This document shows positions 25,201-37,145 of a stretch of 64,000 bases of DNA, one piece after another (the first letter of the stretch is position 1; the number at the start of each line of letters is the position of its first letter). The translations under genes and the position numbers were made by a program. Location of the stretch: contig NC_092312.1 of the NCBI RefSeq assembly GCF_036785885.1, positions 14,154,001-14,218,000 on the forward strand, in the 5' to 3' direction. This stretch comes from Coffea arabica (Eukaryota; Streptophyta; Magnoliopsida; Gentianales; Rubiaceae). The notes under the pieces are model-generated. The model was given only the letters and a program-made list of their open reading frames with translations. It was not told the origin of the DNA and did no database searches.

Positions 25201-28200
25201 TTTTAGTCCAAAAGCTGACGATATCTTGCTTCAGAAGCTGATACGCACTGCATCATGATAATCTCCTCATTAACAGTAGCTGTTGGTGATGGCTAGCTGC
25301 ACCAGCAATGCAAAGTCTTGCGTTTCTTTTCAGAATCCACGGTACACTCCCATTGAATCTCTCTGGACACACAGTCAATCACTCGGTGCCAAAAGCCAGC
25401 ACCAACTACTTGACCTCCAGGTCAATGCCTGTGTAAGGCCCAATCTTGTGTATTTTCACTTGAATGATACCATAATTAATTGTTGACTTTTCACTTCAAT
25501 GATCTCTAAAAGTGAAACTCTCAGTTTCAAAAAATGGTTAAAGGCATATGATCTAAACGTAAAAAATTCAAGGGACTGCTCATGATTTCTGTGATTACTT
25601 TCTCATAGCATCTTTTCCATTTTTGGTTGCTTCAAACTTCACCTTGGACAGTTTTGGCAAGTAGGGGTGGTATAAGCATTTGAAAGAATTGCTATAATTG
25701 TTGGGTCCGTTTGGATTGTGTGTTTTTGGGAGTTTGTCTAAAACTTTACTGTAGCTTACTGTAGAATTTTTACAAAAACTTTCAGGTATTTTCTGTGTTG
25801 GGGAATGGTTGAAAAACTTTCCTTTGTTCCTTTTTTTATTTTATTTTCTTTCTTCCTCTCTTCTTCTTCCCCCTCTACCCTGCCCTGCCAACCCCTCCTT
25901 CCTCCTCACCATCTCCCGCCGCCACCCCCTCCCTCCCCCTCCTTTTTGTCTTTTTCTTTGGGGAGAGGAGAGGAGGAGGAGGGAGGGAGGAAGGAAGGAG
26001 AAGGGGAAATAGGAAGGAAGAGAGGGAGGGAGAAGGGGGGAAGAAAAACAGGTAGGCAGAGGGCAAGGTGGAAGCAGTGGCCGCGGTTGGCTGAGGTGGG
26101 TGAAGTGGAAATGGTTAGGGAGGGTGGTGGTAGAATACGAAAATAGGTGTGTATTTTTGGGTATTTTGGGGTGTGTTTTTATAAAAATTAGGGTGTGTTA
26201 GTTTATTTCCCTCCTGTTAGTAAGTTAAAAAGCTGAGTTGTCCTGTGGGAGTTATAACTTCCATTTCTTCCAGCATATCCACATTATTGATTTCTTCTAT
26301 GTTGTAATGAAACTTGATATTGCTGGATTGGGTTAACTCAAAGTAGCTTAACCAACAGAAGACAGCTTCATTAGCAACAACTAAGCACTCACACTGAAAT
26401 TTAAAAGCTTAAGCTCTCATGTCAGAGGATCAGCTAAAAAGTACATCCTGTAAATATCACAGCTATCCATGGCAGGTTATCCAGACTTTCTCACCTACTT
26501 TGCAACAGTTTATCATGTCATTTACCTAATCCTTTTCTACTAAAAAGAAAAATAAAAGACTTATCTTTTCATAGCTCATACATAATCATTTCTTAATCCA
26601 ATTGTTCATGTAAGAAAACCGAGGAGTCCAAGAAAATGTTCCAATCTATGAAGTGGAAACTAAGCTAGTGGTCTTGAAACCGTACTGATCAACTAAGCAC
26701 TCAACAAGCTAGTGTGAAAAATAAACAGGTCACCTAGAGACAATGCACAATGTAACTTGATATCTTTCTTACCTTCAACACATTAATTCCATTTTTACAT
26801 ATCCAGAGAAATAAGCATAAATGCCTGAACTATTCAAGAAAACCTAATTGGAAAACCTTACATTGAAGTGATTAGTTCATGATAAGGCAAATACAAAACC
26901 TAGGAACCAAAGGTTGTTTTTGGTATATAAGCCTCAGTTCGTTTAACATATCAATCCAACACTTAATCCAGTTGTGCAAATTTTTCCTCAGATCTATGTT
27001 AACCTTCTCAAGGAGCAACACGAAAAGGAAAAAGAAAATCATGAAGACATTTTGACATGGAATGAGAAATTTGAAGTAATACTCTTCTACTATATCCTCT
27101 GTATAATGCTAAGTCAAAAATTGAAGTATTCATAAGCTTAGATTTCAATGAGCACAGGAAGTAATGCAGTTAGAGCTTCATACAAAGAAAGATTCACAAT
27201 TTACTTATTCAGGAACAAAAGTGAGATCCCTTTCCTAACAAAAATGGGGGTAAGCACGGAGAAGGAAAGTGAACATCTATGATTTAAAGGGACATAGCAC
27301 ATCAGTATCTTAAACAAATTTTTGAAAGTACTTGAAGAGGAATAAAATGTCAGGATGCACCTTTGTCCTGATACTTGTAAAACCTCCATTGTTTGCAGTG
27401 GAAACAACTCCTGTCAAATATAAGAAGTAAATGTCATGAAATTAGAGACTGTTGAAGGGTTTGATGTAAATGCTATATTTTGTTTTTCGCCCATGAGTAA
27501 AACAAACCTCTGAAAACTCCAGTTGGTCCACCTTTTTCACCACCAGTTGGATCTATTACAAATGAGCTTTCACTCACTCCTCCCATCACAACATCATCCA
27601 AAGCGCCCCAAGCGAGTTCTCTAGTTAAATTTTCTACAAAAGAAGAAAATGAAACAGTATAAATCATTTGTGAAATTCATGAAAAAGATTAATCAAGACA
27701 AGTGGAGAGGATGGTGGTAGTTAAAATTGCTTGTATGCTCATTGCAATACATGCTATAAGACCACTAAGCTATGAAAAGCAGGTCAGAATAAGTGGCACT
27801 ATGCTCCAAATGCCAATATGGTTTTAGCTGGCTATTTGAATAGTGCACATGATATATTCACCTTTGCCATGGCAAAGAATGCAACGAAAAGTTTTAAGTC
27901 ATATATTTTTTTAAAAAAAATGATTTCATTGATGTGGGAGCATTGACAACTAAAAAACTGAACTTCTTATACAGCTGCAACTTTTACTTCAGGACGTATT
28001 AGTCCATGATTAATTTTCTCCTTGATATGAGAGGAAAAGATTCCTCACTAAATTATTAAAGGGGAGAATGTTTTCAGACAATCAAGTGGAGATGTGACCG
28101 GTGCAGCAGCCTCAATTCACAGAGACATACCTTCAAACCCAAAAACTAGCTTTCCACGATGAATTCCTACACTTTCTTTTACAGCATTGATCAAATTCTT

Positions 28201-31076
28201 CATCCCAATATACTCCACCATTTCAGGTGATGCACCTTTAATCTGCTTTCACCAATAAAAGTGTCACATGGTATATGGCATGCTTACAGCTAAAAAACTC
28301 CATGACTAGTTCCAGATTATGTTCCACTAAAAAGAGTACACATTATGCTTGAAAGAGATTTTTCCAGGATATGGGTTCACAACCTCTGGTTCAAAAAACT
28401 TGATTCCCTGCAGAAAATTAATTGAGTTGCACGGAGTCAATAATGGGGTATGATGGAAATATAAACACAGATCATGGGTTTAGAATACCTGACTGTACTT
28501 GGCCCTGTCAGGAGTATCCCCTTCCTTTGGGCCCACAATAACTGAAACAGCATTTATAACCTTTCTAACTCCTTTAAAATATTCACGAACCAAAGTGCTG
28601 GCCTTCGTGATATCTCCAACTATCTGAAAATTGGCTAAAAACCAATTGGAATCTTGGAATAAAAAACCATACACGTTTGCTGTAGTGATGCATTAACTTC
28701 TCCTAAGAGGCATGAAATGTGAGAAAGCTAGAAAGCAACTCAATGAGTTCTTTGTTGTAAACAATGCATTCTAAAATTGCCTTTAAGCAAACTTTTTAAT
28801 TGCGAGTCCTAAAAATGGCCTTCAGAAAAAGCTTTTCTTAATGGAGAAAAAGGCAAACAGATGGCAATGTTGGAATTTGGACATGCAAAGGGCAGGATAA
28901 TGATAGGCAGTAAGTCAGTAACATTCATTACATAATAAATTATTCATACTAAGACTTGGGTGATTTAAAGTCCAGACCAGCTTCACCTTTAAACCAAATA
29001 TCACGAAGTAGAAGCCAACGAGGATGCTAATAATTTCCCAGTGAGACCTTTAGTAGTAATACTACACATGAAAATTTTCTGAAAAATTATAAGGTGGACT
29101 CGTCTCCAAGCTTTTGTCTTTTATGAAAAGTCTCCATCTAGAACAATATTATCTTCGTCTTTAACACATAAAGTGGAAGTGAAGGTCTTCCTAGGTACAA
29201 AGGAGCAAGGAGTTTGGTGACACGCTTTCATGTCAATTGATGTACCAAGGACTGTTATCTACCATTTTATTTATTAGATCATACATGCCAAAAGACATCT
29301 CAAACTTATTGGATTCATAAATTATATAACAAAAGAAATCAAGAAACATGAAAACAAGAGAAGACTTTCTTATGAACTTGTTACACAGAAATGGCAGCTA
29401 ACTCACCATGTCAACATCTGGACCTAACATTCTTCTTGCTTTATCTTCATTTCTGACCTGGAAGAATCCTTTTATCATGACCAAATAGTACAAAATAAAA
29501 AGACAAAATAAAGAAAAAAAATATAATATACACCTAAAACTAAGATTTGAATGATTTCAATAAAGATATTCCTTAAGTTTCACAATTTCTTTTAATTTCT
29601 TTTATTAAGTTTTGACAGCATTAGCATGTCCGAAGGAGACATAACATACTTGCAAGTATACAATATAAGTACAAGGAAAAATACCAGCACTTTAACGGTA
29701 TATCCTTTACTACGCAAAATGTCAAATACTCTTCTCCCAACACCACCTGTTGCTCCAGCCACAAGGATTACACCTGAAGGGTCCATTCTGTTTTCTGTTT
29801 TGCTAGGTGACGGATTGGACAGTTTCTCAATCAGAAATTCAAAGAACTTCATAGACATATGAGCCTTGTTAGATGAACACTGAAAGCTGAAGAGTAGAAC
29901 TATATGAGATAAAGCACAACTCAATAACAACCTTTGCAGGAGAAGGAGGCCCGTTAAAGAAGTAGAATGTCTTTAGAAATCGGCCAAAGTCCCAGCCTTG
30001 CCTTCCAGCTTCTGAGGAAATTCGACCCCTGTATGTTCTTGAAGAGGGTAATTCTGAGTTTCTTTGGTAAATGAAAGGCCGAAATTGGTCACTGAGTCGA
30101 CCAAATTGTCGACAAGATCCAGGAGACGGCAGCACTCTTGGATGCAGATTTTTCACAGAAAAGTTTCTATTAACTGCAGAGACACTCTGCCATATTTAGG
30201 GCATCGTGTTACCAACATAGAAGGTTACAATGAAACTGAATTTAATGCTAAAGCAAACAATGGATGGTCAAATGCAGAGTAATCATTTCTGAAGTATACC
30301 AGTAAATAAGGGTGTCTCAGAGGATGTCAAATCACGCATTATGTCACTATGAGATTGAAATAGCCACCATCGTAAAGTCTTCACATAGTCAAAGAAATCA
30401 AATTCACATATGCATTTTTTATAAGCTCATATACGGAGAAGGATGAGCAACAAAGGGAGAACATCATTCAATGAGAATCAATCATTTAGAAGGAAAAGAG
30501 GCACTAAAATCAGGCCCTAGACTACTGAGCAGTATATGATTTTCTGACAGGCATTAATATACACATAATCAATTCCAAACTGAAGATTGAAAGAAAAGAA
30601 AAAACAAGAAATGTTTGTTGAATTGTAATACACTCATGCTAATTACAACCTAAACAAATGCATAGGGTGTGGTAAAAAATGGACCCTACACGATCAACAA
30701 ACATCAGCACGAATATGTCCCTAAAATTAAAGTTGCATCCACGGTTTAATATTAATTGGAAAACTTAAAGTGAAACTGCAGCCATTGTAAAATAATTTAG
30801 TCAGACACCTTTTGGCTACTGATTTTGATATTCAAAATCAACAGCCACGTTGTTCTCCAACAACCGATTCAGAGTTCTCGCTGGCCTTCAACATTGTACC
30901 CCTATTTAACAGTACAACCACCTATTAATAGTCTACATGTCTAGTTTTCGATCCATCATGTATTTCATATCCATAAGGTTGCAATACCAACTCAAAACAA
31001 CAACTGGGAACCTAAAATTTGCCATCCCAAATAGGGTAAGGGAAAAAAACACACACATACCCACATACACAAAGAC

Positions 31077-31111
<35 letters not shown>

Positions 31112-31536
31112 ACACAATCCTACACTCATAATCAGGTTGTCTGCAGGCGTGCATGTGTCTAAAAGTGTTTGCTAAAACTCAGCATGACAATCCCATTCTT
31201 TAAAGAGACTAATAATTATCTAATCAATTAACAGAACCAATCTGCAGCACTACTTTAAAGATCCTAAATCCTAGTGGGCAATAAATAAATTTTAAAAATA
31301 AAACTCAATCAGAAGAGTTTAAATTTCATAATCACAAATATATTTTGACAATATCCACAAAAACGACTTTAAGAAATGAACTAAATTATTACACCATCCA
31401 GTACTTGCCATAAAGCAAGAAAATTTACAGATAAGAAAAATGATGGGCTTATCAAGAATTTGCATACCTGGAAGTTGAGAATTGGTATTGTGGAAGATGA
31501 TGGCCTAGCTTGAGTGTAGCAGCAGTAACAGTCCAT
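22213..31536 (-). CDS. HCF173: HCF173, chloroplast psbA translation-initiation factor (16 coding exons)
   Basis: Exons, 5' to 3': 31536-31468, 30186-29932, 29879-29685, 29457-29407, 28623-28489, 28407-28384, 28242-28131, 27633-27508, 27410-27361, 24829-24671, 24591-24496, 24412-24297, 24180-24057, 23511-23398, 23261-23181, 22359-22213. Sum 1,854 nt, 617 residues; every junction is in phase. HCF173 binds the psbA 5' UTR at the thylakoid membrane and is needed to start D1 synthesis (known for the family). Seen here: a transit-peptide-like N-terminus; NAD(P)-binding atypical-SDR glycine motif V-A-G-A-T-G-G-V-G-R at residues 148-157; a CIA30-type domain inserted from about residue 279 (L-A-W-G-A-L-D-D-V-V-M-G-G) to about 440; then the second Rossmann part with V-S-S-A-G-V-T-R-P-E-R (about 467) and G-I-P-H-T-I-V-R-P. 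The Arabidopsis protein is close in length. Intron 11 is GC-AG. ATG 31536 chosen because the further in-frame codons upstream give no ATG. Confidence 0.95.
25703..26215. mobile_element. Related PIF/Harbinger-like insertion in HCF173 intron 9
   Basis: The left end GGGTCCGTTTGG, then TTTTTGGGAGTTTGTCTAAAACTTTACTGTAGC, matches the inward reading of the right end of the 10517-11585 element (GGGCCTGTTTGGAACC, TTTTTTGGGAATTTGTCTAAAACTTTACTGTAGT). The core (25855-26080) is pyrimidine-rich then purine-rich, again giving false long frames. The right terminus is unclear, so the end is approximate. It lies in the 2.5-kb intron 9, the longest in the gene. Confidence 0.6.
31079..31107. repeat. Poly(A) tract in HCF173 intron 1
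   Basis: A run of nearly 30 A residues within the first intron (T run on the gene strand), preceded by a CA/ACAC-rich stretch. It is simple-sequence only. Confidence 0.8.
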
Positions 31537-34029
31537 AATCTCACACCGCAGGGGAGGGATGGTTTTCACTGGAAAGAGATAGCAGTAATGAATTTTGAGA
31601 TCGGCAGTGAATGATTGGTAGTTATAATAAATCTTACTAAGTACTACTATGATACAAGTCTAGAGTTGTCCCAGTGAATATGCACCACAAGTACATGTAG
31701 GCACCACCGCACCATAGGAAAAACTACTAAATATTAAATGGAAACTTTGAAGAGAAAATACGGCTCTATATACGTATATATACATACATACATATGTATG
31801 TATATGACAGGGTATAAATTGTAATATCATTATATGTATGAGTTGCTAGTTAATTATGATATTTGACTTATAATTTGAATAGAAACTGCTTAATTTTGCT
31901 TTTATATTGTTCTAATATATATAAAGTTTAATTGGTGAGAAAACGGACAAAAACCGTAGCTCAAAAAAGCAATGGAAGAAGTGAAGAGAAAGGAGTTCTC
32001 TAACATGAATGATATATCTCAATATTTTGACGATAACTTAAACTACAAAAATCGGATTGAAATGATTTTTGATTTATTATGAAACTAAAAAAATGATTTA
32101 CAATTCTTATGAAGACATTAGACCTATTTCTCGCATTTCTATAACTAAAAGTCCAAAATATTGAATTATATTTTTGCTATGATATTCTTTCAACCAATTC
32201 TCAGTATTTTGAATATATCTCAACGTCTAGATCTTCAAATGAAATGATTCGTGCGGCATTGGATAGTTAATTCAAAGGAATATAACTTTTTATGTTACGT
32301 GAAAAATCTGATTCAACCTCCTTCATAGAGTTATCGGCATCCAAATAGGATTTGTAGACAGATCCGCACGCAGATCTATGACAATCAGCACCAAATGTTG
32401 CTGCAATTTTTTTGCCGAAGTTGCTCTATCCCAATGACCGGGTGCCGAATTTTGGACCGGTCATTGGGCCGGACTTCTATGAAAAAATGCACAAAAACGC
32501 TTCGTTCACTTGGATTGGTCATTTTTTCAAAAAATAAGTTTTTTAAATACAATATTACAGTGATACACAATAATTCAAAAAACATCTCATTCATATAATA
32601 TATCAAATATTTTAAAATTTTTTTATATATATTGTCATAGTAAAATTTTTTAAAAACACCCCCAAAAATAATTTTTCAGTTTCAATAAACCCAATCCTAC
32701 CATGATTGGGATACTATTTTAAGAAAGTACAAATAGGGGTGCTCTAGATGGTTTTTTGAAAGAAAAAGGCAATGGTCTAGCATTACTTCAGCCTTATTGA
32801 CATATTTTTTTTCTAGCATTAGTTGGGATTGTTGGAGTAGTTTGGTGCTCAACTCGACTCGATTTTATCAATTGCAAGTTTAAGCTTTGAATCATTCTGG
32901 CAGTAAAATTGAGTCGACTTCGAAGTTTAACATTCTATGCTCGCAAGCCTATTAATTTTTAATTTTTAGTTTTTCTAGTATTATTTAACATTTACGTTCT
33001 GTTTGTATACTAACAAAATTTTTAGTTTTCAGTTTTAAATTTTTTTCTTTGATTGAATCACTGCTTCCATTTAGTCATGGCGAATTTGTTTTTATCATTT
33101 GAATACTAATTTAAGTTTAAGCAGTTTGGGTTTAATAATTGCTGGTAGGTTAAATTATGGTTAAATCTTTTTCACTTTAACCAAGAATGTTTGATTGAAC
33201 TCAATTTCAAGTTCAAGTCGTGCTAGAGTCGAGTTCAAATTCTAAAAAAGGTACCCAATGCGGTCGAATTCAAGTTAAAGCTTGAGTACCTCTTTTTTTA
33301 CAACTTGACTCGGTCACACCTCTAAGCAAAAGAGAGTGGCTTAACTAGATTTTATAGGTTTGTTTATTTATTGATGGATTAATTTTTTTATATATTAATA
33401 ATATATATATACACTGTATGTGTATATAAGATTTACTCTTTATTTATTAGTAAGGACTTTAATTGTGATTGACTGAAATGCACCAACAGCCCACAACGAG
33501 TTAAAATATCAGATGGTTGGTGCATAAATTGGCCCCCTTATTGGTCTTAAATGGGCTGAAAATTTGTAGGAGCCTGCTTTTTCCATCCAGGCTGTATCTC
33601 CTCTCAAGTCTCATGTAATATTTGGTGGGCTGAAATTTTCTTTGTCCTTGCATGTACTATTTTGGACTAGGAGGTATAAACCGTGCTATGCACGGTGGGA
33701 AAAATAGATGGAGATGCCCAGTTCAGTAAAATGATTTGTACTTAATCCAAAATAGATCCATTAATGGTACAAATAAACCAAAATTAGAGCAAACTTTAAT
33801 ATAACAAGGGCACCCCTAAGCCAGCGGAATTGAGGATGGCTGCATCCTTGATCAATAAAAGCTCAAGCCTCCTAAGTATGTAATCATGTAAAAAATAGTA
33901 AGTGTTATTCTCAACAAAATATCAAAATATTAGAGAATTTTGTCCAAATTGCCATCCACGTTTGCTATCTCAAGGCTAGATTGCATTATGATTTAGTTAT
34001 AAGATCCATCAATTTTCCAATGATGCAAC
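31537..34029. other. HCF173 leader/promoter side and intergenic
   Basis: Upstream of the HCF173 start on the minus strand. There is a TATACGTATATATACATACATACATATGTATG palindromic microsatellite at about 31771-31805. A hairpin at 32430-32468 has 12-bp perfect arms (CCCAATGACCGG and CCGGTCATTGGG). No other gene is seen; the frames at 32385-32606 on both strands cover the hairpin and are chance. Confidence 0.45.
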
Positions 34030-34232
34030 TACTTAAACTTGTAAACATCATCCAGAGTTAGATTTTGTTATCTTATCATACTCTCAAAATACTGAAAACA
34101 TTTATATTAATATAATTTTTGAACTATAAGTGCAGAAAGTAGACCCTATTCCAAATCTTCGTGATTCATATGAGATAAAATATACGAGAGCAGGAAAAAT
34201 ATGAGAACTCAAATATACCAAGAGCAGGAAAA
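34030..34232. repeat. Direct repeat R1, copy 1
   Basis: About 203 bp starting TACTTAAACTTGTAAACATC and ending ACCAAGAGCAGGAAAAT. It is about 95% identical by eye to 36223-36426, 2.2 kb away in the same orientation. It has no TG...CA ends and no clear flanking duplication, so a local segmental duplication is more likely than LTRs. Confidence 0.8.
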
Positions 34233-34667
34233 TCATGAAGGGATGGATACAAATTTCATCTAACAATATAAAAATCAGCAATCACCATGCTGTGATGCAC
34301 TTTCTTAGTTTACATAATTCGACTAAAGATAAATTCTGAAGCCAAAACAACAGGAGTAAAATTTTATATGCCTTTCCTCTTCAAGAAAATAACAGCAAAA
34401 GAAATTCTAAAATGGGGAATAAATCAACGAGTCCTTATTTCATGGAGTCTTCTACATTGCATACTTGGGAACCTCCTGTGAACAAAGAATGCACAAATAC
34501 CGATCCGCTTTGGAATGAGTACCAATTTTGTCAACTATTTACACACAAGGAGTATGCTCTCACACCCTCCAAAATCACAAAGGTAAAGTGCCATTGGTAT
34601 AGATACAAGGCAAAAAATGGAATTACAATATACAATAGCATAACAACCAAAACGGCTTTTGCAGGGG

Positions 34668-34931
34668 CTAGCTACTGTCTTTGTGATCATTTGTGAAGGA
34701 ATGAGGCAGGGCAAACCTCTTCGCCATCAATGCCATATACTTTCCCAGGTGCTCCACCAGTGTGGGCTTTGTTTCAGTGGGTTCCCTTGTGTGGTCTCCT
34801 AAGAAAACTCCTGCTCCATAAGGGGAACCTCCTCTCAGGCCGTCTATCTTAAAACATTCCTGCTCCAAATGTGTATCCTATTGGAGCATAGACCATACCA
34901 TGGTGGACTCACTGGGTAATTGTTGTCCACC
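34668..34931 (-). pseudogene. FQR1/NQR-type flavodoxin-like quinone reductase, 3' fragment, broken
   Basis: Minus-strand translation gives T-I-T-Q-stop-V-H-H-G-M-V-Y-A-P-I-G-Y-T-F-G-A-G-M-F in one frame, then, after a shift, G-G-S-P-Y-G-A-G-V-F-L-G-D-H, R-E-P-T-E and H-L-G-K-Y-M-A in another. These match in order the C-terminal third of plant NAD(P)H:quinone reductase FQR1 (I-T-Q-L-V-H-H-G, P-I-G-Y-T-F-G-A-G-M-F, G-G-S-P-Y-G-A-G, G-S-R-Q-P-T-E, Q-G-K-Y). The intact enzyme uses FMN for two-electron quinone reduction. Here a TGA replaces the leucine and a frameshift follows G-A-G-M-F. The flavodoxin N-terminal two thirds is not seen nearby. An acceptor-like TTTTATAG precedes it, so it looks like one exon of an old genomic copy, not a processed copy. 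Confidence 0.8.
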
Positions 34932-35349
34932 TATAAAATAGAAAGTAGTAAATAACCAACATTTATTATAAAACGCAACATTGGACTCATTCATTAAGGA
35001 CAACAAGAATAATACCCACCATTTTCTTTAGGGGGTTAAGCAGGTAAAGAGGTAGAGTAAACAACCTCGAATTAAAGAGAGACAAATGCAAGAATATATA
35101 GCTAATCAACAGGTAGAAGCTTGTCATTTAGAAAAAAACTTCACCCTTTTCACACCACTTCTTTAGCCTTCATAAAGCAATGACTAAATCCAACAAGTTC
35201 GTTCTCATGAAACCTACTCCAAGTCTGACTCCCAGCAAACCAAAAGCCCAAACATTAATATTCAAAAAATCATCCAAATAGACTTTACTTAGACCTGTGC
35301 ATAAACCTAAAAATTGAGATGGGCATTTTAAGAATTTAGGAGGATATAC
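34932..35349. other. Spacer between pseudogene exon and orphan exon
   Basis: AT-rich, no coding signal found. Confidence 0.4.
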
Positions 35350-35429
35350 CTCAGATCTGTATTCTGCATCTTGTTGTAATTATTCCAGTAGGGCAATGTC
35401 AGAGCAGCATCACTTATAGCTTCTCTCAT
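35350..35429 (-). CDS. Orphan putative exon, product unknown
   Basis: A minus-strand block with acceptor ATATTCAG|ATG and donor CTGAG|GTATAT, 26 codons plus two bases: M-R-E-A-I-S-D-A-A-L-T-L-P-Y-W-N-N-Y-N-K-M, then Q-N-T-D-L-R. It reads like genuine coding sequence, but it does not join in phase to 36528-36648 by a simple intron and I do not recognise it. It may belong to the same broken locus as the OB-fold exons or to the quinone reductase copy. Confidence 0.3.
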
Positions 35430-36222
35430 CTGAATATATGGAAAGGGAAAAAATATCAATTATATATGTTTTAATAACTAATGGACGACTTACAATTGAG
35501 GATAAAGTGGCACATTAGGCAGATGGACAGTTCAAAAGAAGAGAACGAATATAAGACATGCAGGCAAAAAGAACCAGTCAAGAATATATGGAGCAAGTAC
35601 TCTTTTTGTCCTTGGATTTTTTCTAGATGGAGAACAATTCTTACTCTGTTACATCTCGACATAAATTGGGTGTCTTCTCTCTCATATTCCAATTTTCATC
35701 TTGTCATCACCCTTTGCTTACATCTATTCTGGCAAAGGCAATGCAAGATAAGGGAAATCAAGTTGTTGTTGAGAAAGATGAGTAGCTATAAATTTGGCAA
35801 CCACATCAAGAACTTTATCTTGAAAACACCAAGAACAAGCGCTTATAAACAAACACAATGGAAAACAAAACAAAACAAAACAAAATAAAAAAGAAAGAAC
35901 ACAATATAAGCAAATAGCAGAAATTTTGTTTCAACAAGGGGTCTAAAAGACTTTTTAGTAACTACTTTGGGTTTAAATAAAACTATTATTGTTTTGTTTA
36001 CATCTATATAAACTCATCCAAAATGGATTCGCTATTTCCACTTAAAACTACAAAGTGATTGTGTTACATTGTCCGGTACTCTCAAAAATTTCTAGCCAAA
36101 AAAAAAAAAAAAAACCTCTCCTCTTTTCACCCAAAATGCTAATGGTCATTTTCTGCCAAAATCAACAACCAAAATGCAAACAGATTTTTTCATTGATATC
36201 AGATCAAATGCTAATGTAAACC

Positions 36223-36426
36223 TACTTAAACTTGTAAACATCATCCAGATTTAGATTTTGTTATCTTATCATGCTCTCAAAATAGTGAAAACATTTATAT
36301 CAATATAATTTTTGAACTATAAGTGCAAAAATTAGACCCTATCCCAAATCTTCGTGATTCATATGAGATAAAATATACGAGAGCAGGAAAAATATGAGAA
36401 CTCAAATATACCGAGAGCAGGAAAAT
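36223..36426. repeat. Direct repeat R1, copy 2
   Basis: Partner of 34030-34232. Just beyond it, 36423-36480 is also similar to 36689-36745 (both carry ATAATTA.AAA.CT.T.TCTACG..GATGAA..CCAGAAATCTTAAA), showing a second, shorter duplication of intron sequence next to each of two exons. Confidence 0.75.
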
Positions 36427-36527
36427 ACACATAATTATAAAATTCTGTCTACGTTGATGAATCCCAGAAATCTTAAAAAGGGGATCGTCAGAATATAGTA
36501 AAGAAATAAGGTAGCAATAGTGCAAAC

Positions 36528-36648
36528 CCGGCTGCCGTTTCTTCATTGGGAGCTTCAGCCATCTTATCAGTCACGAGGATGACACCTCCAAAGCCTTCCT
36601 CCTCACAACGTGTAGCATAAGCTTCTCCCAGAGAAGTCAAGGAATCCA
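36528..36648 (-). CDS. Putative exon of unknown protein, next to the OB-fold exons
   Basis: The minus-strand frame starts ATG at 36648 (M-D-S-L-T-S-L-G-E-A-Y-A-T-R-C-E-E-E-G-F-G-G-V-I) and continues L-V-T-D-K-M-A-E-A-P-N-E-E-T-A-A-G to donor GCCGG|GTTTG at 36527. If it is exon 3 of the OB-fold gene, the acceptor would be GGGAG|AAGC (start 36623), which keeps the phase from 36764. Otherwise it starts a separate gene. Product not recognised. Confidence 0.4.
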
Positions 36649-36763
36649 TTCTTGAGAGAGGGGGCAAAAAAAAAGGGATCCTTCAGCAAAATACATAATT
36701 ACAAAACTCTATCTACGAGGATGAACTCCAGAAATCTTAAAGATGAAACCAAAGTCCCAAAAC

Positions 36764-37145
36764 CTGAGATGGAAATGATGCCGACCACACGTTCTGGAGG
36801 ATTCCAGTACCAGCTTCTCAAATCTTCATCTTCTTCTTTTAATTCAATTATGCGAGCAACATTATCATCAAAGGCGACAGCAGAAACCTTGACACCCTAT
36901 CCATCACAAGACAAAAAGACAGTGGGAAAAAATTAACCACAGCGGAGCGGGGAGAAATAACATAACAATAAAAGAATCAAAAGAAAACATACGTGGGAAT
37001 CAGCAAAGACAAAGCGGCGATACATCCTGGATGCATGATCTGCATAGGTTGTTTTTAGATGAGAAGCCTCAATAACCTGGATCACAAAAGTCCAACGGGG
37101 CAGGGAGTTATGGACCTCAGAGACGCGTAAAGGCTCGATGGTCAT
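36764..37145 (-). CDS. OB-fold protein, replication protein A 70-kDa (RPA1)-like, N-terminal exons
   Basis: Exon 1 is 37145-36993 (51 codons, ATG at 37145) and exon 2 is 36896-36764. The donor CAC|GTATG and acceptor GATAG|GGTG join in phase 0. The product reads R-W-T-F-V-I-Q-V-I-E-A-S-H-L-K-T, then Y-R-R-F-V-F-A-D-S-H-G-V-K-V-S-A-V-A-F, N-V-A-R-I-I-E. This order (W-x-F/I-x-x-x-V, then F-x-F-x-D, then V-K-x-x-A-F) is the beta-barrel pattern of plant RPA1-like and related OB folds, which bind single-stranded nucleic acid. Only about 95 residues are seen against roughly 300-600 in full proteins, and no zinc ribbon is found downstream, so the gene is probably truncated or scrambled. Exon 2 donor TCAG|GTTTTG leads into intron sequence duplicated after the next exon. 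Confidence 0.5.

Noticed and set aside
25805..26146. 113-codon plus frame inside HCF173 intron 9
   Set aside because: Purine/pyrimidine-rich core of a PIF-like insertion.
34030..36426. R1 direct repeats as LTRs of a small retrotransposon
   Set aside because: No TG...CA ends, primer-binding site, polypurine tract or flanking duplication; the segment between holds host-gene exons.
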